From Smittium culicis (taxonomy: Eukaryota > Kickxellomycota > Harpellomycetes > Harpellales > Legeriomycetaceae), in NCBI GenBank assembly GCA_001970855.1, contig LSSN01003910.1, forward strand, positions 1 to 30,820: a stretch of 30,820 nt of DNA, in the 5' to 3' direction. Shown here in pieces: positions 8,835-21,900 of the stretch. Numbering within the stretch: the stretch's first letter is position 1; each line of letters begins with the position of its first letter. The position numbers and the translations under genes were made by a program. The notes under the pieces were generated by a model that ran no database searches, was not told where the DNA came from, and was given only the letters and a program-made list of their open reading frames with translations.

Positions 8835-11391
8835 ATGGCCAACACTTTAACCCTAGCTAAAAAGGGCTCCCCTGTTCCTTTTGGTAATACTCTATCCATA
8901 CCTCCAATATAATTTCTTTTACTGTTAAGCATAGCACAATCGATTTGACCTAAGCTATTTTCCCACTTTGTTCCTAAATTCTTATTTTTTCTTTTATCAT
9001 CGTTATCAGTTTCCTGTACTCTAGCTGAGTATATCAACTCTAATTCAATCTCCTCTATCGCAATTGAATGGATCAATACTGCCTCTTTGTCCCAAGATAA
9101 ATCCAAGATTTCTTCAATCTTGTCTCTTAACTCGTATGTTTGTATTAATTTTCATATTTTTTCGTTTGTTAATCCGTCGTATTATTTTTTCTAGATCCTC
9201 CTCGCAAAATGAAGACGATATTATCAAAAATTTGCTAGTTATTCTTAAGGATCACATTTCTCAGGAAAACTCTAAATGGGTAGATTTAGCTTTGTCTTTA
9301 AACCAAGGAAATTTTTCTTCATTTTCCTCAAATCTTGATATCATCGAAGCTCATCTTTTTATTAGATCTTTTATCTCTGGGTACTCACACTCAATTTCTG
9401 ACTATTCTCTCTGGGCTGCCTTGAGAGCCTCTGCAATCTTCCAAAAAAATTTAAAATCCAACTCCCTCCAAAATAAGCCTAATCTATTGAGATGGTACTC
9501 ATACATCTCTTCTCTAGCTATTCCTAAGAGCGTTCTATCCTCTTATGACTCTGCTACAACAACCGAAAAGGCTAAAGATCAAGGCTCTTTCGAATTAGGT
9601 CTCAAAAACTTAGTAGACGGTGAAGTCTGCACACGTTTTCCTCCAGAACCAAGTGGTTACCTCCATATTGGTCACGCTAAAGCTGCTTTACTTAACCAAC
9701 ATATTGCCAAATCTTACAATGGTAGACTTATTGTCCGTTTTGATGACACTAACCCTTCAAAAGAAAAAACTGAATTCGAAGAAACTATTTTTGAGGATTT
9801 AAAACTCATTGGTATAGCTCCCGACCTTGTCACACATACCTCTGACTACTTTGATCGTCTCCAAGAATTTGCTCATAAGCTTATCATTAATGGTGACGCT
9901 TACGTTGACGACACCGAGCAAGCTGTTATGAGAGAGCAAAGAATGGTAGGTGAACCTAGCTCCCGCCGTGATTTGCCCGTTGATGAAAACTTGAGAGTGT
10001 TTGGCGAAATTGTTATGGGCTCTGAAGAAGGACAAAAATATTGTCTCAGAGCAAAAATCAGCGTTGACGATAAAAATAAAGCTATGCGCGACCCTGTAAT
10101 TTACAGAGTAAACCTCACCCCTCATCACCGCACTGGTACCATTTATAGAGCATACCCTCTTTATGACTTTGCCTGCCCTATCGTCGATTCCATTGAAGGA
10201 GTCACACACGCCCTTAGATCAAACGAATACCGCGACAGAAACCCACTTTACTATTGGTTCACTGAAAAGCTAAGTCTTCGCCAGCCACAAATATGTGACT
10301 TCTCTCGTCTCAACTTTGTTTACACCCTTCTTTCTAAGCGTAAGCTACAATGGTTTGTTGATAATGGCCTTGTTTCTGGTTGGGATGATCCCCGCTTCCC
10401 AACTGTCAGAGGCATTCGTAGAAGAGGTCTCACAATTGAAGCTCTCCGTCAATACATCCTAATGCAAGGTGCTTCTCAAAATCAAACTATGCTTGAATGG
10501 GATAAACTTTGGTCTATCAATAAAAAAATCATCAACCCTACCGCCCCAAGATTCACTGCCATTGAATCTAAAGATGCTGTTCTTGTTACCTTAATAGGTG
10601 AGGGCGTTCCTGCAACTGCAGAGCTTCGCACTCTCCCTCTTAACAAACAAAACCTTGAAATAGGAAATAAGCAAGTTCTATATTCCTCCCAAATCTATCT
10701 TGAACAAGCTGACGCCTCTTCATTTGAGCCTTCGGAAGAAATCACATTAATGGATTTCGGAAACGCATTTGTTGATGTTATCAACCGCACTCCAGATAAC
10801 ATTGTAACCTCTATGACCTTGCGCTTGAACTTGTCTGGAAACGTTAAAACTACAAAGAAAAAGGTTACGTGGCTTTCTGCTGAAAACTTCAAGTCAGACT
10901 CTAATGCTGTACTTATGGATTACGACTACTTGATAAACAAAAGAAAACTTGAAGATACCGACGAAATTGCTGATAATTTAACCAAGGTAACCGAATTCCA
11001 AATCGATGCCCTTGTGGATCCAACTCTCTTAAACAGTGATGTAGGAACAATTATTCAACTTGAACGTAAAGGCTTTTACATCGTCGATAAATTAGCAAGT
11101 CAAAATTCCGATAACAGAGTTCGCCTAATTTTGATCCCTGATGGAAAAGCTGCTAACTTGGCTTCAAAATCAGACAATGCGTCATCTAAACCTGACGCAT
11201 CTAAGAGTTCAGAAAAGAAAAAAAAGTCTTCTAAAAATTCTGCCAGCTCATCCGATAACACTGATTCATCAAACATGGGTATTATTGCGTCTAAAGTTTC
11301 TTCTATGTATTCTGTTGAACAAATAGTCAAAGATCCTGTTTTTGATGTTAAAAAAATGTCATCAATGTATACCAGCGATAAATATGTATAA
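8835..11391 (+). CDS. GUS1: Cytosolic glutamyl-tRNA synthetase (class Ic), three exons
   Basis: Charges tRNA-Glu with glutamate in the cytosol. Exons: 8835-8883, 9025-9133 and 9195-11391, with introns of 141 and 61 bp (GTAATA...TAG, GTATGT...TAG). Phases close and give 784 aa. Residues 1-170 form the GST-like domain typical of eukaryotic GluRS; MANTLTLAKKGSPVPF then AEYINSNSISSIAIEW aligns with the yeast start. The catalytic core has HIGH at 210-213 inside FPPEPSGYLHIGHAKAALLN, RFDDTNPSKE, SIEGVTHALRSNEYRDRN, and the KMSKS-equivalent SKRKL at 433-437. LEWDKLWSINKKIINPTAPR shows it is GluRS rather than GlnRS. An all-beta anticodon-binding part follows, to IPDGKAAN. A 77-residue tail (708-784) is unusual: a Lys/Ser-rich linker, then two SSMY motifs (755-758 and 775-778). 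A longer single-frame reading from 9064 is wrong because it translates intron 2 into a false hydrophobic segment. Confidence 0.96.
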
Positions 11392-12100
11392 CTTTACTGT
11401 TTTTCATTCGTTTATTAAAAAAAAAAAAGACGTTTACTCTTTTCCACTTTACAACTTTTTTTTTTCGCTTTTAATAAATTATTTTACTTCTTTCGTATAA
11501 ATCTTAATTATTTGTGTGGTTATTTATTTTTTTCTTTTATTTTTTACGACAAAAATTAGATGATAATTTGATTGATATAGATTGATAGGTAGTATTTAAG
11601 GGTGTTCTTATATTTAATATTAAATGTTTTTGATTTACACACAATAAGCAAATTCTAACGAAGATATAAAGTTTTATTCTCGCAAAGTAGAATATATTTC
11701 GTACCAAAAAATAGAATTACTTGTCAAATTAATTTTGAAGCAAAAAAAATGAAATTTACAACCAGAACAAAATCAAAATATTATCAATAATAATCGCTGA
11801 GGCTTTTTGATTTTGTAGCCCACTACCTAATATAAATCGCTATGGTTTATTTACAAGTTAAAGTGAATTGGATTTATTATGAAAAGATACTAAATATATT
11901 ATTTATTATGGAGAAAAGGGCGTAAAAAAATTTTTTAGAATTTTTTTTATTTTTGACCAAGGAAAAGCGGGCTTCTCATATATAACTACTTTTCATTCGG
12001 AATGTTACTACTGCTACTTTTCGAAAGTCTGACATAAAAAAAACCGTTGACCGTTTCCGCGGCCAGCACTCTTTAACATTTTTAATAAGCATAATTGGGC

Positions 12101-12783
12101 AGACCAAGTACCAGGTATTTTATGCTGAAAAAGTAATATTTAATAGCCAACATATATGGCTACACATTAATTTATATATTTTTCATACAGTTGGATTATT
12201 TTGGTAGTCAGAAAATGTCAACTGACCCTGAAAGAACTAAAGAAAATAAAAAATAAAAAAATTATCAAGTTCATAAAAATTTTCCTTCCAAAAAAAACTT
12301 TTTTTTGTGTTTCAAACTACTAAGTATAGTACAACATTCTCGTGATTTATTATAATTTGATAAATTTTGGGGCTATTTGATCAAGTTTTCCCAAGATAAT
12401 AATTAAAATCACAATCTTACATTAGTTAAAAGTCTAAGGCTTTAGTTTATTTCGCCGGATTCAAATTCTTGAATTGCAATACAGTTCAAATGAATAAAAT
12501 CTTTTATTTTTGTTATTTTTTATATACTAGTTGAAAATACTGAATCGGGACTTAATGGATACATGAATGAAGGTCAAGATAGATTAATTTGAATACAGAA
12601 ACGTATGCCGAGATAAAAAATATGCACTAGAAAATTCATCTAGTTTGACTATAACTGTTTTTTCGAATAAAAAACGACAAAATAATGTCTATGTGTTCCA
12701 CTGGTGGAACACAGACCGAAATTTTTAGAAAATATTATACTAGTTAGAGTATATTTTTTGTTACATAACCTGATACTTGGTCT
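12101..12783. repeat. Candidate inverted-repeat (MITE-like) element, about 680 bp
   Basis: AGACCAAGTACCAGGT at 12101-12116 is matched at 15 of 16 positions by the reverse complement of 12768-12783 (ACCTGATACTTGGTCT). A looser A-rich similarity may continue inward. The interval encloses the perfect-loop palindrome at 12687-12716 and no ORF. Size, inverted ends and lack of coding fit a non-autonomous DNA element. No target-site duplication could be settled by eye, and only one copy is in the window. Confidence 0.35.
12687..12716. repeat. Palindrome with GTGTTCCAC / GTGGAACAC arms
   Basis: GTGTTCCAC (12693-12701) and GTGGAACAC (12704-12712) are perfect inverted copies around a two-base TG centre. 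They are flanked by GTCT (12687-12690) and AGAC (12713-12716), which extend the stem after a two-base bulge. That makes 13 pairs, many of them G-C, in DNA that is otherwise over three-quarters A+T. It could be a dimeric protein-binding site, a transposon end or a cruciform. Confidence 0.7.
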
Positions 12784-13250
12784 TTGGGTTGTTAAGGAAT
12801 TTTATATCAGCACGTTCCTTAAAGTCGATAACTTTGTATTGTAAGAATTAAGGATTAATAATGCACAAAATTTTACTTGATACGATCTTTATATTCATGA
12901 AACGGTTGATCATATACTAAATAATTTTAGACCTACACAAAAACTCCGAAAATAGACGTTTCTCAATTTTATACTCATGCTGAAAGATCTGAAGAAAAAG
13001 CTTTACTATCAAAAAACAACGAATACCGACTGTGGTTAGTTAGCTCGATGAGTTGGGGGTGATCTACTATTCCTTGAGCCAGTTAATACGAGTATTTTCA
13101 ATCAAGTTAATGGGCAATAAACAGATAAGTTTTTGTATAAATCTGGTTTTCAAGAATACTTCAACTTCAAATTACAAGTGACTAGCCAGCTCATAAAAAC
13201 TGGTTGCTGACATGAATGAAGAATATATGCTACGAATGTAATGTGATTGA

Positions 13251-14275
13251 AAGAAGTTTATTATCTAACTTTTTATCATTTATTTTCAATTAACTACATT
13301 TTTTTAATTTACTTTCTAAGAATAAAACTTTTAATTCTTTTTTTATCAAATTGTACAATTGCTAGTTTATTTGTGAAAAATTAAGACAAATAAAATTTTC
13401 ATCGTTTAAAAATCAATGAATAATACTTTATTTTAATTAATTATATTTTGAATTTTTTCTAAATTAAAGAATTTTTTTAATTATTTTTATAATTCCATAA
13501 ATTAGTGATATACTTAAGAAACGAATTAAACGATGTACTTTAATATTCGACTATCTATAATGGATTAATGAGACAAATATGACAAAATAAAACTTATAAA
13601 TTTGAATCATAATTTTTTATTAATAAATTTCCATTCAGAAAAAATGATATAAGGAAAATTTTTCTCATTATATTGATCCGCTTAATACAAATTTATGGGT
13701 ATAATTTATCTTTATTAAGCTTGAATCTTATCAAGAATTTTATGCATTTCAAGACATTAAACATATTGTATTCAATAGTATAAGTTTTATAAGTTCAATT
13801 ACATGGATTGTTTTATTAAAATATTAAAATCAAATTTATTTTGAAAATTCAGATATTAAATTTTTATACAACAATTTGAATTTAATCAAAGGATGTAAAA
13901 TGAATATTTAAATTTTTTATAAAGAATTAAATGTATCATTAGTTTTGTTAAATATATTTTGAACTATTATACTTATCTACAGTAATTTTACAATCGAATA
14001 TACTCTTTAAAATGTATTTTTCGGATGCATTATAATTTATTATATTAAAATACGAAAAAAAAGTTAATTTTCTATAATTCAAATTTCAAATAATAGATTG
14101 ATTGATATATTTCTAAATAATTGATAATTTATATTCTTTTTGTACATTTAGTATACAAAATTACACATAGTATTCGTTTTAAGTTTTTTAAAAAAATATC
14201 GACTAACCTTTGAGTATTTTTTCTATTAATTGGATTCTAAGGTAATTCTAGTATTTCTAGTTGGAATTTTAGATG

Positions 14276-14307
<32 letters not shown>

Positions 14308-17300
14308 TTTTGAAGTTTAATATCAATCTCAAATTATTTTATGAAATAATTAAGTAATAATAGATAGAAAATAAAATATTCAACTCTATAATGTGATAAT
14401 CCATAATAAATCTGATTTTTAGCCTAAAAAATAGTTAATTTGATTCAAAAAAAGATAATTCTCAGGCTACAATGAAATATATTTCCAGAAATCAAATATA
14501 TTTACAAAAATCAATTAGCTATCATACAAAACATCGTATGAAATTTATCAGTAGTTATATTGATAAGTATAACTTTTGTAGTATGATCTATGAGCAAACC
14601 TGTGGTTACCATCAGAATTAATATACTCTGCTAACGGATTGATATTTTTACACTAAATTTTAGAATTGAATCATAAATGATTGGTAGAAATTTCTATTAT
14701 ATTGTGATATTAAATTAAAAAATTTTAATTGAAATTTATTTCTCTTACCAACAAACCAATAGAAAATAAAATCTAAATTTTTATGCAAAAAGTATTTGAC
14801 ATCTCCAAGGAGCTCTTAATATTACACGTTTAATATAATATCATAATTAAAACAGTTAATTCAATATTAGTTTATAAATCATTTCAATTAAAAAACTCAT
14901 CTCAGCTTTAGCAAAAAAATATTTTAATCTAGAACTGAATTAAACTACTTTTATAATTTCTTTTACTGAATAAAAGATTCAGATAAGACCCCAAATTTGA
15001 GAATAATCTCAGGGCAACAGTTTTTTAATGCTCAAAAAACTTATTCAAAAAGACAAGAAGAGCAAAGGACTAAGATTTTTTGGTTTATTTTATAGAACTT
15101 GTTTTTGGTGAATTTTTGTTTGAAGTAATAAAACTTTTAGATATATTAAATAAAATAATAAATGGTTATAGAAATATTTTTAAAGGTTAGCATTTTTATC
15201 TTTTTTTTTGGGATTTATGTTTGATTGCATTTTTAATGAGAATAATATTATCCAGATTTTTGATATAATTGAGGGTGGCAAAAATATAAAATTTTATCTC
15301 ATTAAGTTTGTGGTAATTTGTTTGATAAATTTGGTTATTAATATGTTTTTTTTTTAAAAGATGATTGATAATAGAAATTTCCGAGAAAAATACAAGAGCG
15401 GGAATAGTTATGATATTTATAGCGATATTTTTTTTATTTTATTTTACATTCTATTAATTTTTACATAGTCAATTGATGGCATAATTTCCATAAATAATAT
15501 TTAAATACAAAATAATCCTCTAAAACTATCAAAAAAAAGTTCTGGAATCATTTTAATAATTTATTGCTACAAATAATTTATATATTTCCATATAGAAAAA
15601 TAAAATAAGTCGCCGAGCTCCGTAGCTATACTACTGATAAGAATAATAGTCCAATTGTACTCCTATTTTTGATTATAGATTTTCAAAAATAATTTATAAG
15701 ATACAAAGAATTATTAAATAAATATTTAGAGAAATATGAATGAACTTGAAGTACTTACATATTCGAAAAATGAATCTGTAAGTCTTAAATAATAAAAAAC
15801 AAATAGCATGATTGAGCAATAAGGTTAATATAAATACAAATTAAAAATTAACAGATATATTCATCTGCAAAGATATAAAACAGGATAAATACAGTTTCAA
15901 AGACGTTAAGTTTGCATAGAATTTAGATAACAAGATCCAAAAACTCCTAAAAAAAATAAATAATTTATATTTACCCAAAATCAATCAAATATTTAGAAAT
16001 GTATCCAGAAAAATTGATAAGTTATTAAAGAAACAACAGAAGATATTAAATCGATTTATGAATTTTTTTATCAAAAAATAGGTAGAATTTGATTGTTGAT
16101 AATCGTAAAAAATTTTTAAAAAATAAATGCAGTAAAAATTTTCAAAGATCGGTACATCTACTAGAGGATAGTACTATGAAATGAAAAATTAATTTTACTT
16201 AAGACACTTCAACTATAATTTTTAAAATGATACGATTGCATTCTTTGATTTATTTACCGCTTATCACGTGGCTCAATAAAAAACGAAAATCACTTAAAAA
16301 ATAAATTTATGGAAAAAAATATGGAAATTATCTTTAAATGAATAATTAGCACAATCATACGAATAAAATAAATTGTTATAACCGTATTATTTATTAGTAA
16401 ATAACTTTATGCGTTAATATCATTGATTGCTTAATAAATATACAAAAATTTAGACATAGAACGTATAACAAAAAAAAATTTTTATAATTTTCCAAAAATA
16501 AATTAGACAAAATAAAAAAATTGTAGAAATATCACGCTTATAGAATTTATAGAAAAATTTAGAGTCTTTATTTGATTTTACTTTTAAATTCTCAGCTAAT
16601 TCATATTATAATTTGGTATTAAAATAAAATTATATATTAAACCTGTGAATAATCTCGTTGCTTTCATCTCTGAATTCTAAAAAATTACATCTTTTTTTAT
16701 ACTATATTATTTTTATTTGGTCTTTTTCATTAATTTTGGCTAAAAATTTTACGATTTGTATTGACAAGATAGGCTCAAAATATCATATAATATATATTTT
16801 GCCATGATATAATAAAAAATTTAGAGTATATAGACAGCATAATCATTATGGAATCCTTTGAAAATCAAGTAAATATTAAAATGTAATAAGTTATAACATA
16901 TTTTAATTATTCGAGCCTATTTGAATATATATATATAAACTATATTGGAATAAAATATAAGGAAAATAATTTTAATTTATTGTTATTTATATTTATTATT
17001 TGATCATATCATCAATCTGGAATATAAAATAATAATTAGAGAAATTAAATGAAAAAATTACTAAAAAATTAAAATATTTCAATAAATCAGTTGAAATTTC
17101 ATGTTCTAAGTAGATGAAATAGCAGTACGAAAGCTATATATCAGTCTGTGAGAATTAAAATTTTGAATTAAAAAACTTAATTAGATATCAGTATAATATA
17201 AAAACTACTTTCTATTTACAGAATCTATTACTAAATAACAAGATAGAGATAAGGAAATAAAATTATTTTATTATTTACCCACTCACAATGAAGGATTTAG

Positions 17301-18985
17301 ATTTGATAATTTTTAACCTGATTCTTAGAATGTAATATGTACTTTTTGGATAATGTCTCGATAATAGTTTTTTTTGAAAGAATTATTGTAAAACCGAATA
17401 ATATTTATTCTTATAAATTAACGAATAATATACAATTTCTCGTACAAAAAATATTTGATCACATACAAGGGAAAAAAAATTAAAATTAAGGTATTAGGCC
17501 CGAAAAATTCCTTAAAAATCATAAGTCATGCAAATAGTGTAAAATTTTTAATTTTATTATTATACTACATGAAATTTAGGTATTAATTTTCAATTAATAC
17601 CATTATGAATTGATATCAACATAAATATAATACTTTTTAATATACCAAATTGGTTTTCAATGAATTAAAAAAATCTGTGAAATTACAAACCCCAAGAAAT
17701 AATTCATATTTATATTAATAATTGAATATTCATAAATAATTTTCTTTTCATCAGTTTCAAAAAAATAGCATATTTATTTAATTTAGGCTTCATACTCGGG
17801 ATCCCAGGAAATTTATTCAATAACACAGTATTATAAGATATTGTGTAAGGGCATGGGTTAATTAATAGATCCTAATAGAATCAATAATACAATGAAGTTG
17901 GAAATCGATACTAAAAAAATTTAAATAATTAGCATTAATGGTGATATTATGCTTAAAAAAATATGAAGCTCGCTGATTTTTAGAATTGCAACATAAAAAT
18001 GTTAAATTTTTTTAAAGATAGCATAGCTTGGAAATCAAAACTTGGATTATACAATTAAATGGATAAAACTTCTTTAAATATTAATAAATATATATAATAA
18101 TATATTTTAACTCAAATCGATACTTGCTAAGATTTATGCTTAATTGAATTTTAAAAAGTATTATAAATTTATCTGATAGAACATGTTTTCAAAAAATAAA
18201 TCAGTATTATTAGAGTCTAAAATATTCCATAATTCAGTTTCGGATTAAAAAGAATCAATTTCAGAATATAGGAAAATTTTATATCCAAAATAATATCATT
18301 AGTTATGTAACTTAGTGAATATTTTGATAAAAAATTCAATAATTATAGCTAAAACTTCCCGATATAGATTTTGATTTCCAGATGTATAGCTGCTTAATCA
18401 TAAAAAACAAATTAAAATCTGCAATACCCAGTATAAATTTTTTTGAAAATCTAATTTAATCTCTAAATAATTCTATTTTTTCTATAATTTCTTTCATTTA
18501 TTATTAGCTTTAACAAAATTAATAAACTGGCATATTGAATTGTATAAAAATCATATTAGTATTTTTTCAAAATAAATGCAAGATTATTGATGTTTGAACG
18601 TAATATCAATTTATAATGAAAACTTTATAAAAAAGATGGCTAATATTACATCTCATCGACATACTGTATACAACGGAGATAAAACATCTCGAATTTATCT
18701 AAAAAAATTAAATAAAGTATATTTTCAACTTATATATTGTACACAGATAAATGAGAAAGAAAAAAATTATTACATTTTTTAAAACTTTATCAAACCTACA
18801 TAAAATTTTTTGTATTAATATGGTATAGGTAATAAACCAATAGAATAAAAATTTTTATTTGGAGTAAATTATACTATATTTTTCATTTTCTAATTCTAGA
18901 ATTAAGATTTTTTCAAGTGATGATAATGCTAATGGGATACAAATTAATATATCTAGAATAGCATTTAAGAATAATGCATAATAAT
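13251..18985. other. Extremely AT-rich gene desert, first part
   Basis: No supportable gene. The sequence is dominated by A/T homopolymers and AAATT/TTAAA-type words, and stop codons interrupt all frames; the longest frame (62 codons, 18594-18782) has AT-drift composition. Items of note are an (AAT)n microsatellite at 14276-14306 and a small GC patch near 15610 (GTCGCCGAGCTCCGTAGC). Possible explanations are a regional AT-rich centromere, mutationally decayed repeats or ordinary intergenic drift. Confidence 0.6.
14276..14306. repeat. (AAT)n microsatellite, about 10 units
   Basis: An uninterrupted trinucleotide repeat of about 31 bp, read as ATAATAATAAT and so on, ending at the C of TAATAAC. 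It is simple sequence within the AT-rich desert and is not in any coding frame I support. Confidence 0.95.
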
Positions 18986-18987
18986 AA

Positions 18988-18998
18988 GGGGGGGGGGG
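18988..18998. repeat. 11-bp poly-G run inside AT-rich DNA
   Basis: Eleven consecutive G follow AATAATAA and precede TTTCAAAAATTC. It is a sharp exception in a region with almost no G or C clusters. It may be a real homopolymer or a joint where an assembly gap was closed through low-quality bases, especially given the 42-G run at the window edge. Confidence 0.9.
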
Positions 18999-21900
18999 TT
19001 TCAAAAATTCATAATTTATAGACTTTGCGATCATAAACTATTAATCAAATTTATTTAATTTGAAATTTTTACGAATCAACCTTCAAGAAAAATATATTGG
19101 CTTCGAGAATATTTGAGGCCAATTTATCGACCAAAGCTTATTAAAAAAATCAACAATCTTAGTTATAAAGAAAATATTATAACCTAAATAGTTTTTATAA
19201 TCATGCCAGTTTTACATATAAGCAAAATTATACTAATTAACACTAATTAACACTAATTAATACTTAATTTTTAATACATGTTATCCTATTTTAGAATCAA
19301 ATTTAGCGTGTATACAAGACTGTAGATTTTCATTAATTTAACTCGAAAACTACGTTCAAACTATAGATAAAAATTATAGTTGTATGAAAATTATAGGAGA
19401 AAAAATGGTTTATTTTGAATAAAAATATGAATGCATAATTATAAATGTGCTCAAAATATCCAAAATAACAGCTAAATAAATTAGTAGTATAAAAAATGAA
19501 AATATTAAAAATGGCCTAAAAAATTGAAAAAAAATTAAAAGGAGGATTTAATTCATAATATAGGTTATATTTATGAAATTATAGCTTTTTTATAGCTTTT
19601 ACCATTGAAATTTGAACGCAATTTAATTGATCATTTAGCAGTAATAAATAAAAACTAAGAATATTACATATATTAATGTTTAATGGAAAACAAATAATTG
19701 CTAAAAATAGTGAAAATATAAGAGCTTAATGATAAAAGTTCAGATATTAATATTAATTTATGTACTAGTTTTATAGATTTTAAAATTTGCATTTTTCTAA
19801 TCTAAAAAATATAATAAATAATTTTTGAGCAGTCTCACAGAATGTCAGAAATTTGAAATTTTCATCGCATAATTTCATCTTTTTCCTTATAAGGGCAACT
19901 TTGTGATTATTCGCTAATAAATTCTACTATTCTAAATTTCCAATATATTTAACAGTCTAAATATTTAAAATCATCGAATCAGCGTTTTTAGTAGACATAA
20001 TATTTTATCATATTACTTGGTTCGATAATAATTTTTATTCATATTTCTCATTTAAAGATATTTTTTTCTAAATCAATCAATATCTAGAATTCACTATATA
20101 AAAAAAAAATTGAAAACAAGCAAGTTATCTAGATTTTTACTGTTACTTTAAAAAAAAATTATAGCATTATACCCTTGACAGAATTATATATTGTACTTTT
20201 CAAAGCAGTTAAGGTATAATCTTAGCTACCAACTATTCCTACTTATAACCTTTAATGCTAAATAGCTATATAAAAATCTTATAGAAAAATATTTAATTAT
20301 AATTACCTGTTAGAAATTAACGCATCTTATTATAACATCATTTCGCTAGATTAAGATTCTCGTAGAATAATACCGCCAAAATTGTTATAAATTTTTTTTA
20401 GATTTACTAGTGAAAATTTTTTATTTAGTTTAATAATCAAAGCCATGAAACAAAAACTACTGCTGCGAAAATTGTTAAATATTAATATAAACACGCCTAC
20501 CTATTAGAATTTGTAGATAAATATTTTTACTAGCACGCAAATATCCAATGTGGAATTTTGTATTTTAGATATAATATTATTCAAATATAGAAATATATTT
20601 GAGTATTTACGATATCCACTTTTTAAATTTTAATTCAACTGCCATCTCTTGGTATTAGATTCCAAGTGTAATATATTTTAAATATATCTATTAGATTAGC
20701 ATATTAAATTTAAAAATCAATCCTTTAAAAGCTGATCATTATATCTTAAAATTAAGCAAAACTTATTAGTATTAAACTCTCAGACTAAAAAAATTAAAAA
20801 TAAAAAAAGTTGTAGGCATTAATACATTAGTGTATTATATTATAATGATATAATTTATTTCTAATTCAATTTAAACATTTGATTATTAATTTAAGTTTTC
20901 TTTGGTTTATTTATTTACAAATAGTAAAAAAAAATTCCAAGAAAAAAAAAATGAGGCAAATTATCAGCGAATAATCACAAAGGCGTTCAAATTAGGATAA
21001 AATTGACATCTTGTAGTGCAACTTACAATATTTTGACATTCTGTGAGAATTCTCATAATTTTTAACGATAAATCACAATTATTAAAGTAATTATTATTTC
21101 AGATATCTAATGATTTACAGTTTAAATCTTTTATAATTAACATATTTTTTTGAATAAAAGTCATTAATTTCAAAATTAAAAGCTTTTAAATAACTTTGTT
21201 AATTACAAAATTGGTAACAAAAATACATAAAAAGCTATGAAAATATAAATACTCATCTGAGTAAAATATTTTAAAAATAAAATAGTTAATCTCAAATTAA
21301 TTGATATGTATCATTGAAATCTTTAACTGAAAAACTATAAAAATTTATCGACGCAAATATAATATTTATATTTAGCAAAACTAATTTCAGTTATTTTAGA
21401 ATAGCTAATTTTCATTATATGATGTGCATAATATTATATTTTATTTGCTTTATTTTCAGATATATTTCAATATTTTTAGCTTTTAAAAAATAATTTAAAA
21501 TCAAGATTTACAAAGTAAAATTTTGAATGAGTAGAATAAATAAACTTTCATGAAAAAAAAAAAAAAACAAAAATAAGTAGAATAAATATAATAGAAAAAT
21601 TTGCTTGCCTTGAAATAATCACCCTTATAAATTTTAAAATAATTTGAAATTTAAAATCATATTTTAATTTCTCAAATTTAATTCAATCTGACGAATTCAA
21701 GTAAGATATTTAACTAAAAAATCTAATTTTCTAGGATTTATTTGAAATTAATAGATTGTTTATGCGAGTTATAGAATTTAATTGGCTATTTGTACCTAAA
21801 TTCGTATTAATAAAGTAGCTATTCACAGAGAAAATTTTTATTTAAGCTTAATTTATATCTAATATTTAGCTAATATACGTTCATAAATTCATTTCCATAC

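Larger units (their letters stand above)
11392..13250. other. Intergenic DNA downstream of GUS1, no gene seen
   Basis: After the GUS1 stop come poly-A/T tracts and an AATAAA at 11473-11478, a plausible polyadenylation signal about 85 nt downstream. From about 11800 to 13250 the DNA is AT-rich but compositionally more mixed than what follows, with short GC patches (CCGCGGCCAGCAC near 12057). It carries the palindrome and the inverted repeat annotated separately. No ORF above 60 codons and no recognisable protein fragment is seen. It may be the remnant of a decayed mobile element. Confidence 0.55.

Noticed and set aside
8789..9106. Minus-strand 105-codon ORF over the GUS1 5' end
   Set aside because: It overlaps GUS1 exons 1 and 2 and intron 1 on the opposite strand and has no family features. 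The plus-strand exons match GluRS.
9064..9194. N-terminal hydrophobic, apparently membrane-spanning segment of GluRS in the long single frame
   Set aside because: It is the translation of intron 2 (9134-9194) plus exon 2 read out of frame. Splicing 9133 to 9195 restores the family N-terminus in phase.
18594..18782. 62-codon ORF in the desert
   Set aside because: Its residues (Lys, Asn, Ile, Tyr dominated) are those expected from random AT-rich sequence, and no motif or adjoining exon is visible.
19231..19260. Possible CRISPR-like array
   Set aside because: It is a contiguous 10-bp tandem repeat without spacers, in a eukaryotic context.
20019..20027. GGTTCGATA resembling a tRNA T-arm / Pol III B box
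   Set aside because: It lacks the closing CC of the B box, and no acceptor stem, D arm or anticodon arm can be drawn around it.
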